From NCBI GenBank assembly GCA_002450335.1, contig DJZB01000022.1, positions 174,008 through 214,391 on the forward strand: a DNA stretch of 40,384 nt, given 5' to 3'. Positions within the stretch are counted from its first letter, which is position 1; each line of letters starts with the position of its first letter. The notes beneath the pieces are model-generated. The model ran no database searches, was not told the origin of the DNA, and was given only the letters and a program-made list of their open reading frames with translations. The stretch is from Rhodobiaceae bacterium UBA6963. GTDB lineage: Bacteria; Pseudomonadota; Alphaproteobacteria; RS24. The position numbers and the translations under genes were made by a program. Below, in pieces: positions 1 to 6,547 of this stretch.

Positions 1-444
1 GTCGGTGGCGCAGAATGGGATACGCTTCTCTTCTTCTATGGTGTTTTGTTGTGCGTCGGTGGCTTGGCTACATTTGGATATCTGACACTTGCTTCAGAGT
101 TCATGTACGGCGATTTGGGGGCGACGACGGCTAATGTGCTTGTTGGTATACTTTCGGCAATTGTCGATAATATTCCGGTCATGTTCGCTGTTTTGACAAT
201 GTTCCCGTCTATGGATGAGGGGCAATGGTTACTTGCAACCCTTACAGCGGGTGTAGGTGGCTCAATGCTTTCAATTGGCTCTGCTGCAGGTGTTGCACTA
301 ATGGGACAGGCGCGTGGAATATATACATTTTTCTCGCATCTGAAGTGGACATGGGCTATCGCCCTTGGATACGCAGCAAGTATTGTTGTGCATCTATATG
401 TAAACAAACACCTTTTTGACAATGTAGCCCTAACATTGAAGTAA
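1..444 (+). CDS. nhaD: Na+/H+ antiporter NhaD, C-terminal part (5' end outside window)
   Basis: Reading frame 1 is open from the first base to a TAA at 442-444, so the gene begins upstream of the window. The 147 residues visible are a hydrophobic C-terminal domain with several membrane segments. Stretches such as ASEFMYGDLGATTAN, SAIVDNIPVMFAVLTM and GSAAGVALMGQARGIYTF are characteristic of NhaD-type sodium/proton antiporters of the IT superfamily, which export Na+ at the inner membrane. The DN pair in VDNIPVMFA is typical of ion-translocating half-helices. A strong hairpin terminator follows 40 bases downstream, so this is the end of its transcript. The family call is firm; the full length cannot be judged. 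Confidence 0.9.
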   Translation, partial: VGGAEWDTLLFFYGVLLCVGGLATFGYLTLASEFMYGDLGATTANVLVGILSAIVDNIPVMFAVLTMFPSMDEGQWLLATLTAGVGGSMLSIGSAAGVALMGQARGIYTFFSHLKWTWAIALGYAASIVVHLYVNKHLFDNVALTLK

Positions 445-484
445 AAATAATCCTTTAATATTACTGGTTTTATTTACTTATTTT

Positions 485-525
485 AACCGCTGAAGTGAAT
501 TAACTATTCCTTCAGCGGTTTTTAT
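485..525 (+). terminator. Rho-independent terminator after nhaD
   Basis: A perfect 11-bp stem (AACCGCTGAAG at 485-495 and its complement at 510-520) encloses a 14-base loop and runs into a T tract (TTTTT at 519-523). It lies just after the nhaD stop and should end that transcript, insulating the cold-shock gene downstream. Confidence 0.85.
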
Positions 526-560
526 TATGCTATACCCAAGAAAGTTGCACGTAGCATAAT
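524..560. repeat. Inverted repeat upstream of the cold-shock gene
   Basis: ATTATGCTA at 524-532 is exactly complementary to TAGCATAAT at 552-560, giving a 9-bp stem around a 19-base loop. It starts where the nhaD terminator ends and lies 60-100 bases before the first ATG of the cold-shock reading frame. It could be part of a structured 5' leader, as many cold-shock mRNAs have, or an operator. It lacks a T tract, so it is probably not a terminator. Confidence 0.4.
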
Positions 561-620
561 TCTTGGTACCGCCTCATGGCTTATATAGTGGCCTAATAAT
601 AATAAAGTGAAGAAAGTTAC

Positions 621-785
621 ATGCCAGATAACGATACAGCAGAAAATAATGAAAGTAATAATGTGAAGGAAAGTCAGGACAGCCTGGTGACCGGTCATAC
701 GGAAACAGGTGTTTACCCTCACGCAAGCCACATAGGAATTGCGGAGGCGCCCATGGCTGCTTCACTCACACCTGTTAAAACTTAA
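621..785 (+). other. Leader reading frame ending in an in-frame TAA just before the cold-shock domains
   Basis: From ATG 621 a 54-codon frame, rich in Asn, Glu and Ser at its start, runs to TAA 783-785. Directly after this stop, in the same frame, the first cold-shock domain begins. A second in-frame ATG at 753 has a very good Shine-Dalgarno (GGAGG at 743-747, 5 bases away) and would give only MAASLTPVKT before the stop. The simplest reading is that 621-1316 (or 753-1316) was one gene and a single substitution created the stop. Other options are a regulatory leader peptide coupled to a non-AUG start, or a sequencing error. Confidence 0.6.
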
Positions 786-1316
786 GGGTTTATTGTTGAG
801 GGAACCGTCAAATGGTTCGACCCCAAAAAAGGTTTTGGGTTTGTCGTACCGGATGATGGGAGTGCTGATGTTCTTGTGCATCAGACAGCTCTGAAATTTG
901 CAGGACATGACATAATATATCCTGGGGCAACCTTGAAATGTTTGGTTGTTAAGCGCAATCAGGGGCTACAAGCAGAGCAAATTATCGCAGTTGATAATTC
1001 GCTGGCTCAAATCCCTAAGCCACCGCCTCGTCCGACATCAATCTTGCCGGACATTGAGGAAATCAGTGAATTACAGCCAGCTCAGGTGAAATGGTTTAAC
1101 CGCATTAGAGGATATGGTTTTGTGAATGTCGACTCGGGAGAGCCGGATATTTTCATGCATATGGAAACACTCAGAGATGCGGGAATTTTTGAAATCCAGC
1201 CGGGTGACAGACTGCTTGTTGCTTATGGCCAAGGGCCTAAAGGTCTAATGGTCACACGGGTTCAAATGATCGAACCAAATCTCTTTGCAGGTCAAAACGA
1301 GATTATTTCTGAATGA
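786..1316 (+). CDS. Two-domain cold-shock protein, start unresolved
   Basis: The frame is open from just after TAA 783-785 to the TGA at 1314-1316. It encodes two cold-shock (OB-fold) domains. The first has GTVKWFDPKKGFGFV with RNP1 KGFGFV and RNP2-like DVLVH. The second has AQVKWFNRIRGYGFV with RNP1 RGYGFV and DIFMH. Alphaproteobacteria commonly carry such double-CSD proteins of about 190-200 residues, acting as single-strand nucleic-acid chaperones. No ATG opens this frame before domain 1. Possible starts are ATT 792, with AAGGG at 784-788 upstream, and GTG 876, which would delete half of domain 1. The upstream in-frame ATGs at 621 and 753 are cut off by the stop. The family is certain; whether the gene is functional is not. 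Confidence 0.75.
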   Translation, partial: GFIVEGTVKWFDPKKGFGFVVPDDGSADVLVHQTALKFAGHDIIYPGATLKCLVVKRNQGLQAEQIIAVDNSLAQIPKPPPRPTSILPDIEEISELQPAQVKWFNRIRGYGFVNVDSGEPDIFMHMETLRDAGIFEIQPGDRLLVAYGQGPKGLMVTRVQMIEPNLFAGQNEIISE

Positions 1317-1372
1317 CACTCTAAATTCGCTTGATAATTTTCCGGCGAAAAGGTATGTGAACCAGATGTTGG

Positions 1373-1449
1373 CGGGGCTTGGCGCAGTCTGGTAGCGCAC
1401 CTGGTTTGGGACCAGGGGGTCGCAGGTTCGAATCCTGCAGCCCCGACCA
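1373..1449 (+). tRNA. tRNA-Pro (anticodon TGG)
   Basis: A complete 77-base cloverleaf starts CGGGGCT and ends AGCCCCG-A-CCA, with the CCA encoded. The anticodon loop is TTTGGGA (anticodon TGG) between CCTGG and CCAGG, and the T-loop is GGTTCGAATCC. It lies 56 bases after the cold-shock gene. Confidence 0.97.
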
Positions 1450-1740
1450 TTCTTCTCGATATTTCATTCTTTAAAGAACATGCCAAATCATAGGTTTTTG
1501 ATGGGCTGACGCGTGGTCGCTTGATTTTGGGTAATCAGGGCAATGTGTTAATTCTGATTAGGCTTTTGAGCACTCTGCATCTCCCAATTTTGGTCTACAA
1601 ACTTTTCACCCACATTTTTCTATAAATAAAGTTGTCAAAGACCTTTTTTATGACAAGGCAACAAAGATGCCTGAGAATTACTGATTTAAGAACAGAATTA
1701 GAAAATAGTTTTAAGCCGTAAGTTTGTTTAAGATGTTTCC

Positions 1741-2766
1741 ATGCAAAATAAGATTCGGATCAAACTGGTTTCGAAATATCCAAGAGCCTTCAAGCTTTTG
1801 GAATACCCTGAATTCAGCCATGATGATATTGAATGGGTTCTGGACTGGGATGCGACAGATTACGACTGGTTTGTAGTTTGCGATGATTTACCCGGACATG
1901 ACGGGGAGCGTTTAAGTTTAAGAGTAGAGGATTTGGCCTGCCCCCAGAGCCGGACAATTTTACTGACTTATGAGCCGTCATCAGTGAAGTTTTACGGCAG
2001 GGATTACGTTAAACAGTTTGGAACAGTGCTAACGAGTCACGAGCTTGAAATCCTTAAACATCCGAACAGATATTTTGTCCCGCCTGTGGGGGTCTGGTAT
2101 TACGGCACAATGGATCATGTCAGGGCACATCCGACCCCACCTGATAAAACTTCTGACATTTCTATGTTTATGTCCTTCAAGGCCCAAAAACATACCATGC
2201 ATCATCTTCGAGCCGGTTTCATGCAAGCGCTGGCTGATAAGCTTGGTAATCAAGTGGACTTATTCGGGCGTGATTTGAAGTTTGTTGAACATAAAGCTGA
2301 AGGAACGGATAGCTATCGCTATCAAATCGCGATTGAAAATCACGTCGCGCCGCACCATTGGACAGAAAAGTTATCGGATGCCTATTTAGGATATTGCCTG
2401 CCATTTTATTTTGGGTGCCCAAATGCATCAGATTACTTTCCTTCGGAAAGTTTTATTGAACTGGATATCAATGATGTTGAAGCATCGGTTGATATTATTC
2501 GGCATGCCATTGCTAATAATGCATACGAAAAAAGATTGGATGCCATTATAGAGGCGAGACGGCGTGTCATAGAGGATTATAATATTCACTCGCTATTAGC
2601 ATCACATATTCTCGAAAAGCCTGAGGGGAAGGCGCATGGAGGAGATGGAAGGATCTTAAGTCGCCATGCTATGATGCGGCGCGATATTCCGACTTTTCTT
2701 AGATATGCATTTGACAAAACAAACCATCGGCGACGAAACAAAAAACGGTTTAAAAAAAACTTTTGA
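1741..2766 (+). CDS. GT10-family (alpha-1,3/4-fucosyltransferase-like) glycosyltransferase
   Basis: The 341-residue protein has a GT10 C-terminal domain at about residues 190-240. YRYQIAIENH, then TEKLSDAYLGYCLPFYFGCPN and DYFPSESFIELD, match the donor-binding motif of this family (usual form: F-x-IAFEN, TEK, DYFP). GT10 enzymes usually move fucose from GDP-fucose to N-acetylglucosamine in surface glycans, but relatives use other GDP-sugars, so the substrate is open. There is no signal peptide. The last 25 residues are strongly basic and could contact the inner face of the membrane. No nucleotide-sugar, capsule or LPS gene is nearby; it stands alone between tRNA-Pro and the sodC group. The 291 bases before it are AT-rich and hold no other gene I can support. 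ATG 1741 is used, without a clear ribosome-binding site. Confidence 0.8.
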   Translation: MQNKIRIKLVSKYPRAFKLLEYPEFSHDDIEWVLDWDATDYDWFVVCDDLPGHDGERLSLRVEDLACPQSRTILLTYEPSSVKFYGRDYVKQFGTVLTSHELEILKHPNRYFVPPVGVWYYGTMDHVRAHPTPPDKTSDISMFMSFKAQKHTMHHLRAGFMQALADKLGNQVDLFGRDLKFVEHKAEGTDSYRYQIAIENHVAPHHWTEKLSDAYLGYCLPFYFGCPNASDYFPSESFIELDINDVEASVDIIRHAIANNAYEKRLDAIIEARRRVIEDYNIHSLLASHILEKPEGKAHGGDGRILSRHAMMRRDIPTFLRYAFDKTNHRRRNKKRFKKNF

Positions 2767-2814
2767 TACATTTCTTGAAAATGAAATAGCTCTCGGCATA
2801 TTTTTTTAACTTGC

Positions 2815-2836
2815 TATGATATTTACCTAGGTTAAA
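2815..2836 (+). promoter_or_regulatory. Candidate -10 box and CCTAGG palindrome before the microprotein-sodC pair
   Basis: TATGAT at 2815-2820 is a good -10 hexamer, but no good -35 lies 16-18 bases upstream. The perfect palindrome ACCTAGGT at 2825-2832, flanked by TT on the left and AA on the right after one mismatched pair, covers the expected transcription start. A similar palindrome precedes the chrR-like gene at 12279-12288. A repressor or activator site is plausible; the regulator is unknown. Confidence 0.35.
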
Positions 2837-2866
2837 CTTAAAAAAAATTAAGAAGTGAGAGAAATT

Positions 2867-2998
2867 ATGGGATTAATTATTGCCTTGTTTTTCGGCGTTT
2901 TGTTTGTAGCCACACAAGTTTGGATGATTGTTAAGATTTCTGATTTAAGTAATCGCGTGAAAAATCTTGAGAAAAACCTAGAGGGGGATAAGTCATGA
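2867..2998 (+). CDS. 43-residue single-pass membrane microprotein coupled to sodC
   Basis: An ATG at 2867 opens a 43-codon frame ending in TGA 2996-2998, which overlaps the sodC ATG at 2995 in the classic ATGA arrangement. The protein has a hydrophobic N-terminal segment (GLIIALFFGVLFVATQVWMIV, about residues 2-22) followed by a charged stretch with a leucine-rich heptad-like pattern (ISDLSNRVKNLEKNLEGDKS), suggesting a membrane anchor plus a short coiled coil. GAGAG at 2858-2862 may serve as ribosome-binding site. The overlap supports real translation and coupling to sodC. I do not recognise a family. The start-stop overlap and amphipathic tail make chance less likely, but it is short. Confidence 0.6.
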   Translation: MGLIIALFFGVLFVATQVWMIVKISDLSNRVKNLEKNLEGDKS

Positions 2999-3498
2999 TT
3001 ATGCCTAGATTATTTGTTGTCATTACCTTTGTTTTTATCGTATTTGGATCAACAGTAGATACATTCGCCAATGAAACGCTTGGAGGTGTCTTAATGTCAC
3101 CTGATGGGAAACCAAGAGGGGTATTTAAGCTGACACCCACACCCAGCGGGGTGCTTTTAAAAGCCAAGCTTAAAAACATGCCAGCAGGACGGCATGCGTT
3201 TCATTTTCATACTAATCCAAGTTGTGCAGACAGTTTTAATGCTGCAGGTGGGCATTTCAATCCAAAGGGAGATCCTCATGGGTATCTCAGCGGAAAAGAC
3301 TACCATCTCGGCGACATGCCAAATATCTATGTTGGTAAAACTGGCAAGTTAAAAATAGAAAACTTTATTCACGGATTGATTTTGTCATCAAATACGCCAC
3401 GCCCGGGTACGCTTATTATTCATGCGGATGGCGATGATTATATCAGCCAACCTACAGGTGCTGCGGGTACACGTATTGCGTGCGGTATTGTTGAATGA
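2995..3498 (+). CDS. sodC: Periplasmic Cu/Zn superoxide dismutase
   Basis: It converts superoxide to hydrogen peroxide and oxygen in the periplasm. The 167-residue precursor has a hydrophobic signal peptide (about residues 1-25, cleaved near TFA-NE). All metal ligands are present: copper H70, H72, H87 and H143; zinc H87, H95, H104 and D107. The GGHFNP and HGYLSG...H..GD motifs are intact, as are the disulfide pair C77/C163 and the C-terminal GTRIACGIV with its active-site Arg. The length is normal for bacterial SodC. Its ATG overlaps the stop of the upstream microprotein, implying coupled translation. The second ATG (residue 3) is a less likely start. The copper-site stretch reads HAFHFHTNPSC instead of the usual HGFHIHE. 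Confidence 0.93.
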   Translation: MIMPRLFVVITFVFIVFGSTVDTFANETLGGVLMSPDGKPRGVFKLTPTPSGVLLKAKLKNMPAGRHAFHFHTNPSCADSFNAAGGHFNPKGDPHGYLSGKDYHLGDMPNIYVGKTGKLKIENFIHGLILSSNTPRPGTLIIHADGDDYISQPTGAAGTRIACGIVE

Positions 3499-3510
3499 TA
3501 ATGTTTTCTT

Positions 3511-3858
3511 ATGTCGAAGCCGATTAAAACCTATTCTGAGTTCTGGCCTTATTACCTTCAGGAGCATGCCCAACCTGCTACGCGAGGGTATCATTATCTT
3601 GGGGTCATCGCTCTGATAGGTGTAATTCTGGTAGCACTTACAACCGGTAAATTATCCTACCTCTGGTTCATGCCAGTGGTAGGGTATGGTTTTGCTTGGT
3701 TCAGTCATCTTACAATTGAGAAAAATAAACCTGCTACTTTCGATTATCCATTCTGGTCGCTAATTAGTGATTTCCGTATGTTCTATTGCTGGTTGACCGG
3801 TCAGATGGATAATGAGCTAAAAAAAGCTGGCGTGATTGAAGAAAGCGTTTTTGAATAA
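3511..3858 (+). CDS. Mpo1-like (DUF962) membrane protein
   Basis: The 115-residue protein matches the Mpo1/DUF962 family. It has FWPYYLQEHAQPATRGYHYLG near the N terminus and the conserved GYGFAWFSHLTIEKNKPATFDYPFWSLISDFRMF stretch (read as separate blocks: P-x-x-GY, AW-x-x-H, E-x-N-x-PATF, YP-x-WSL-x-xD), with two hydrophobic segments between. The yeast member is an iron-dependent dioxygenase acting on 2-hydroxy fatty acids; the bacterial role is not well defined. It starts 12 bases after sodC, so the two probably share a transcript. The conserved histidines are kept. The family call is strong; a fatty-acid role is inference. Confidence 0.8.
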   Translation: MSKPIKTYSEFWPYYLQEHAQPATRGYHYLGVIALIGVILVALTTGKLSYLWFMPVVGYGFAWFSHLTIEKNKPATFDYPFWSLISDFRMFYCWLTGQMDNELKKAGVIEESVFE

Positions 3859-3952
3859 ACCTTCTTCAGTCTCCGTGTTGGTCATTGATTATCATCATTC
3901 TGTAACAAGAATCGTGCTCTGTATATTTCGCGATTATATGAAGGGCAACACA

Positions 3953-4048
3953 ATGATACGTCATGTTTTTATACTTTTAATATTGGTTATGCCTCTGGCG
4001 TCTTGTGGTGTGCCATTTGTTGATGTGCCGATTGTTCCCGGTATTTAA
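3953..4048 (+). CDS. 31-residue lipoprotein
   Basis: ATG 3953 has a good ribosome-binding site (AAGGG at 3941-3945, 7 bases away). It encodes a tiny prolipoprotein: MIRH, a hydrophobic core, then the lipobox LASC. The predicted mature peptide is only about 13 residues, starting at the Cys (CGVPFVDVPIVPGI). Very short Cys-Gly-(Val/Ile)-Pro lipoproteins of this kind occur in alphaproteobacteria, often annotated as hypothetical or missed. An upstream in-frame ATG at 3938 and a longer frame from 3836 exist, but the ribosome-binding site favours 3953. It lies 54 bases before the NDUFS4-like gene. The function is unknown; an outer-membrane or periplasmic lipid-anchored peptide is likely. Confidence 0.6.
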   Translation: MIRHVFILLILVMPLASCGVPFVDVPIVPGI

Positions 4049-4102
4049 AATTTCAGTTGAAAATCTTTGTGACTTTGGCGATATATTGCCAAAGAGGTAA
4101 TT

Positions 4103-4408
4103 ATGTCTGCAAAAATTTATCAACCCGGCAAAACTGCAATGCAGTCCGGCATGGCGAAAACCAAAAACTGGATACTTGAATTTGATGCCGAAACGGCGCG
4201 TTCCAAAGATCCATTAATGGGTTGGAACAGTGTGTCTGAAACAAAAACTCAAGTTAAACTTCGTTTTGAAACACTTGATGAAGCCAAAGCATATGCTGAG
4301 ACCAACGGCATTGCTTATCGTGTCTTGAAGCCGCACTCACGCAAAAAAGTAAGTAAATCATATGCTGCGAACTTCAGCTATGACCGACAGATTTCCTGGA
4401 CACATTGA
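4103..4408 (+). CDS. NDUFS4-like complex I accessory subunit
   Basis: The 101-residue protein belongs to the ETC complex I conserved-region family (mitochondrial NDUFS4 / 18-kDa subunit). Recognisable blocks are AKIYQPGKTAMQSGMAKTK, then WILEFD, DPLMGW, a QVKLRF...LDEAKAYAE segment, and the C-terminal NFSYDRQISWTH. In alphaproteobacteria, as in mitochondria, this protein attaches to the peripheral arm of NADH:ubiquinone oxidoreductase and is encoded away from the nuo operon. The start ATG 4103 follows AAGAGG at 4091-4096. The gene is full length and sits 13 bases before tRNA-Arg, a conserved-looking neighbourhood for this family. Confidence 0.9.
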   Translation: MSAKIYQPGKTAMQSGMAKTKNWILEFDAETARSKDPLMGWNSVSETKTQVKLRFETLDEAKAYAETNGIAYRVLKPHSRKKVSKSYAANFSYDRQISWTH

Positions 4409-4421
4409 CGATTAAATTTTT

Positions 4422-4498
4422 GGCCCCGTAGCTCAACTGGATAGAGCGACGGACTTCTAATCCGTAGGTTGCAGGTTCAAGTCCTGCCGGGGTCACCA
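4422..4498 (+). tRNA. tRNA-Arg (anticodon TCT)
   Basis: A complete cloverleaf of 77 bases runs from GGCCCCG to CGGGGTC-A-CCA, with the CCA encoded. The anticodon loop is CTTCTAA (TCT) between CGGA and TCCG, and the T-loop is GGTTCAAGTCC. Its last base directly abuts the stop codon of the convergent hydrolase gene on the minus strand. Confidence 0.97.
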
Positions 4499-5227
4499 TT
4501 ATCGCGCGAAGACAGCTTCTGCAAACGCCTCATAAAAACACTTGGAAAATTTATTGGTAGCGGGTTCATATTCCGGGTGCCATTGAACCGCGGCGGTAAA
4601 GCCTTTGGCGTTTTTAACTATGAAGCCTTCTATTGTGCCGTCTTCAGCGACCGCCTCAACTTCTAATCCATCTCCAAGTTTATCGACACCCTGAAAGTGA
4701 AGGCTGTTCACCATAATTTCATTTGTTCCCACCCAGCTTTCAAACAGACCGCCCTCGGTGAGTTTGACACTATGGCGCGGTGCATAACGTATGGCTGCAT
4801 CATCTGTTTTTATCCGCCTATGATCGAGCCGCCCATCAATTTCGTGAATGGCAGGGTGAAGTGTCCCGCCATAAGCAACATTCAATTCTTGAAACCCACG
4901 ACATATAGCAATCAATGGAATCTCATGAGCGATGATTTTATCAAGATAAGGGATAGCGGTGCCATCGCGACTTTCATCATAGGGTGGATGTTTTTCCGTT
5001 TCATCCTGCCCGTATCGTGAAGGGTGTACATTGGACACATTACCGGTAAGCATTACCCCGTCTAGCCTGTCGAGGAGGGACATAATATTCCCCCCTAATG
5101 GAGGAATAAGTATCGGTTGTAGATCAGTTAAATCGGTTATGGCTTGTAGATATCGTTCGCCAGAAAAGAAAACTCGATTTCCGTAAAGGTTTCCTGTATC
5201 TGCGATTATGCCGATAATCTTTGTCAT
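4499..5227 (-). CDS. Class I glutamine amidotransferase, gamma-glutamyl-GABA hydrolase (PuuD) family
   Basis: This is a 242-residue peptidase C26 protein. The nucleophile elbow is AICRGFQELN with Cys109; the other triad members are His217 and Glu219 in VQWHPEYE. The oxyanion region PPLGGN and the DGVMLTGN block are also typical. PuuD hydrolyses gamma-glutamyl-GABA in putrescine breakdown, but no other puu gene is here, so related gamma-glutamyl hydrolase activities are equally possible. It lies 22 bases downstream of metC on the same strand and is probably co-transcribed. Its stop codon touches the 3' end of tRNA-Arg, leaving no room for a separate terminator. Confidence 0.82.
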   Translation of the reverse strand: MTKIIGIIADTGNLYGNRVFFSGERYLQAITDLTDLQPILIPPLGGNIMSLLDRLDGVMLTGNVSNVHPSRYGQDETEKHPPYDESRDGTAIPYLDKIIAHEIPLIAICRGFQELNVAYGGTLHPAIHEIDGRLDHRRIKTDDAAIRYAPRHSVKLTEGGLFESWVGTNEIMVNSLHFQGVDKLGDGLEVEAVAEDGTIEGFIVKNAKGFTAAVQWHPEYEPATNKFSKCFYEAFAEAVFAR

Positions 5228-5249
5228 GTTTGCATATCCGATTTATTAA

Positions 5250-6410
5250 TCAAAGGCTGGCTTCATCAAATCTTTTAAAACCTTCAGTCAAATCTTCAAG
5301 TAAATCTTCAACATCCTCCAGGCCAATATGAAGGCGTAGGAGTGGCCCTCTCTCAGGTCCTAATTGACGTAATAAAATGACCGGTATCATGAGGCTTTCA
5401 TAGCCGCCCCAACTATACCCCATGCCAAATAAAGACATATCATCCAGCATGGCGGCGATTTGTGTTTCGCTACAGGGGTGAAGTTCTATTGCAAATAATC
5501 CACCGGCCCCTGAAAAATCCCGCTTCCAAAAATCATGTTGTGGATGGCTTTCGAGTGCGGGGTGATGCACGTGTTTAACTTGCTCTTGTTTTTCAAGCCA
5601 TTTGGCAATTTTAAGAGCGCTTTCCTGATGCCTCTTCAATCTGACATCTAAAGTTCTTACGCCGCGCAGCGTCATAGCGACATCATCCGGCCCGACGCAA
5701 AGTCCCAAAAGGCCATACATTTTTTTTAAGCGGTTATAGATTTTTTTTCGTGCAGACACATAGCCAAGCAAGCAATCTGCATGACCGGACACATATTTAG
5801 TTGCGGATTGGACAGAAACATCAATACCCATATCCAGCGGTTTGCAAAAAAGCGGCGACGCCCAAGTGTTGTCCATTGCTGTCAGAATATTATTCTCCTG
5901 CGCAATTTTGATAATCATCTGTAGATCCATAAGTTCAAATGTTTGCGAGCCTGGGCTTTCCAGAAAAATAAGTGCTGTGTTATCGCGAATAAGGGGAGAG
6001 ATGTCTTTAACAGTTGGATCATAAATTTCTGTTTCAATACCAAAGTCAGGTAGAATTTTCTGGCTAAAAGACCTGGTAGACTCATAGGCATTATCCGGCA
6101 CAAGCACATGGTCACCTTGTTTGCATAAAGCAAGGAGCGTCAGCGTGCATGCCGCAAGTCCGCTGGGAAGTAGAAGTGTCCCGTCAGCATTTTCAAGACT
6201 TGAGATAACTTCCTCAAGTGCTCTGGAGGTTGGGGTACCTCGCCTGCCATAGGTATAGTCGCCCCGATTGTTTATAATATCTGCATAGCTGTCGAACAAA
6301 ATTGTAGATGCATGATAGACAGGTGGGTTCACAGCACCAAAATGGGCGGCGCCGGCGCGCCCGGTATGGGTCAAAAGGGTAGACGGTTTCTTTTTGTTTT
6401 CGTCTTTCAA
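5250..6410 (-). CDS. metC: Cystathionine beta-lyase, PLP-dependent
   Basis: The enzyme cleaves cystathionine to homocysteine, pyruvate and ammonia in methionine synthesis. The 386-residue protein has the Cys/Met-metabolism PLP fold: phosphate-binding YTYGRRGTPT (about 53-62), LPSGLAA, the D-NTWASP loop and the Schiff-base lysine K205 in SATKYVSGH. The segment LLGLCVGPDDVAMTLRG and the ending RLHIGLED fit cystathionine beta-lyase better than gamma-synthase. The start is TTG 6410-6408, supported by AGAGGA 7 bases upstream; no ATG fits. It is divergent from aapJ with 137 bases between them; I see no SAM-riboswitch consensus there. It probably forms an operon with the downstream amidotransferase. 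Confidence 0.88.
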   Translation of the reverse strand: MKDENKKKPSTLLTHTGRAGAAHFGAVNPPVYHASTILFDSYADIINNRGDYTYGRRGTPTSRALEEVISSLENADGTLLLPSGLAACTLTLLALCKQGDHVLVPDNAYESTRSFSQKILPDFGIETEIYDPTVKDISPLIRDNTALIFLESPGSQTFELMDLQMIIKIAQENNILTAMDNTWASPLFCKPLDMGIDVSVQSATKYVSGHADCLLGYVSARKKIYNRLKKMYGLLGLCVGPDDVAMTLRGVRTLDVRLKRHQESALKIAKWLEKQEQVKHVHHPALESHPQHDFWKRDFSGAGGLFAIELHPCSETQIAAMLDDMSLFGMGYSWGGYESLMIPVILLRQLGPERGPLLRLHIGLEDVEDLLEDLTEGFKRFDEASL

Positions 6411-6547
6411 TTTAAAATCCTCTTAAAACTTTTATAAATCTCAATTGAAACCTCAAATACTGGGCTTTGTGGCTATGTTTTGCGTGTTCATTGATGTTAG
6501 AATTTATTACTCTACAATTAGCTTCGATTTTGAGAAAGAAGAAGATC

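Noticed and set aside
36..422. A 128-residue minus-strand frame in nhaD
   Set aside because: It is a shadow of the antiporter, whose plus-strand translation matches a known family in full.
876..1316. GTG 876 as the start of the cold-shock gene
   Set aside because: It would remove the RNP1 half of the first cold-shock domain, which is intact in the same frame just upstream.
1468..1479. Palindrome TTCTTTAAAGAA after tRNA-Pro
   Set aside because: AT-rich, short, with no T tract or nearby promoter; likely chance.
1292..1486. Minus-strand frame across tRNA-Pro containing GAAGFEPATPWSQTRC
   Set aside because: This is the well-known artefact of translating a tRNA gene in antisense; the tRNA is clear and the frame overlaps the end of the cold-shock gene.
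4469..4666. Plus-strand frame starting in tRNA-Arg (MQVQVLPGSPLSRED)
   Set aside because: It starts inside the tRNA and runs antisense to the hydrolase gene; the start is the usual tRNA-derived false peptide.
6467..6547. 27-codon N-terminal extension of aapJ
   Set aside because: It would place the signal peptide inside the protein; ATG 6548 gives a normal precursor.
6411..6547. SAM riboswitch upstream of metC
   Set aside because: I looked for SAM-II-like conserved blocks in the minus-strand leader and saw none.
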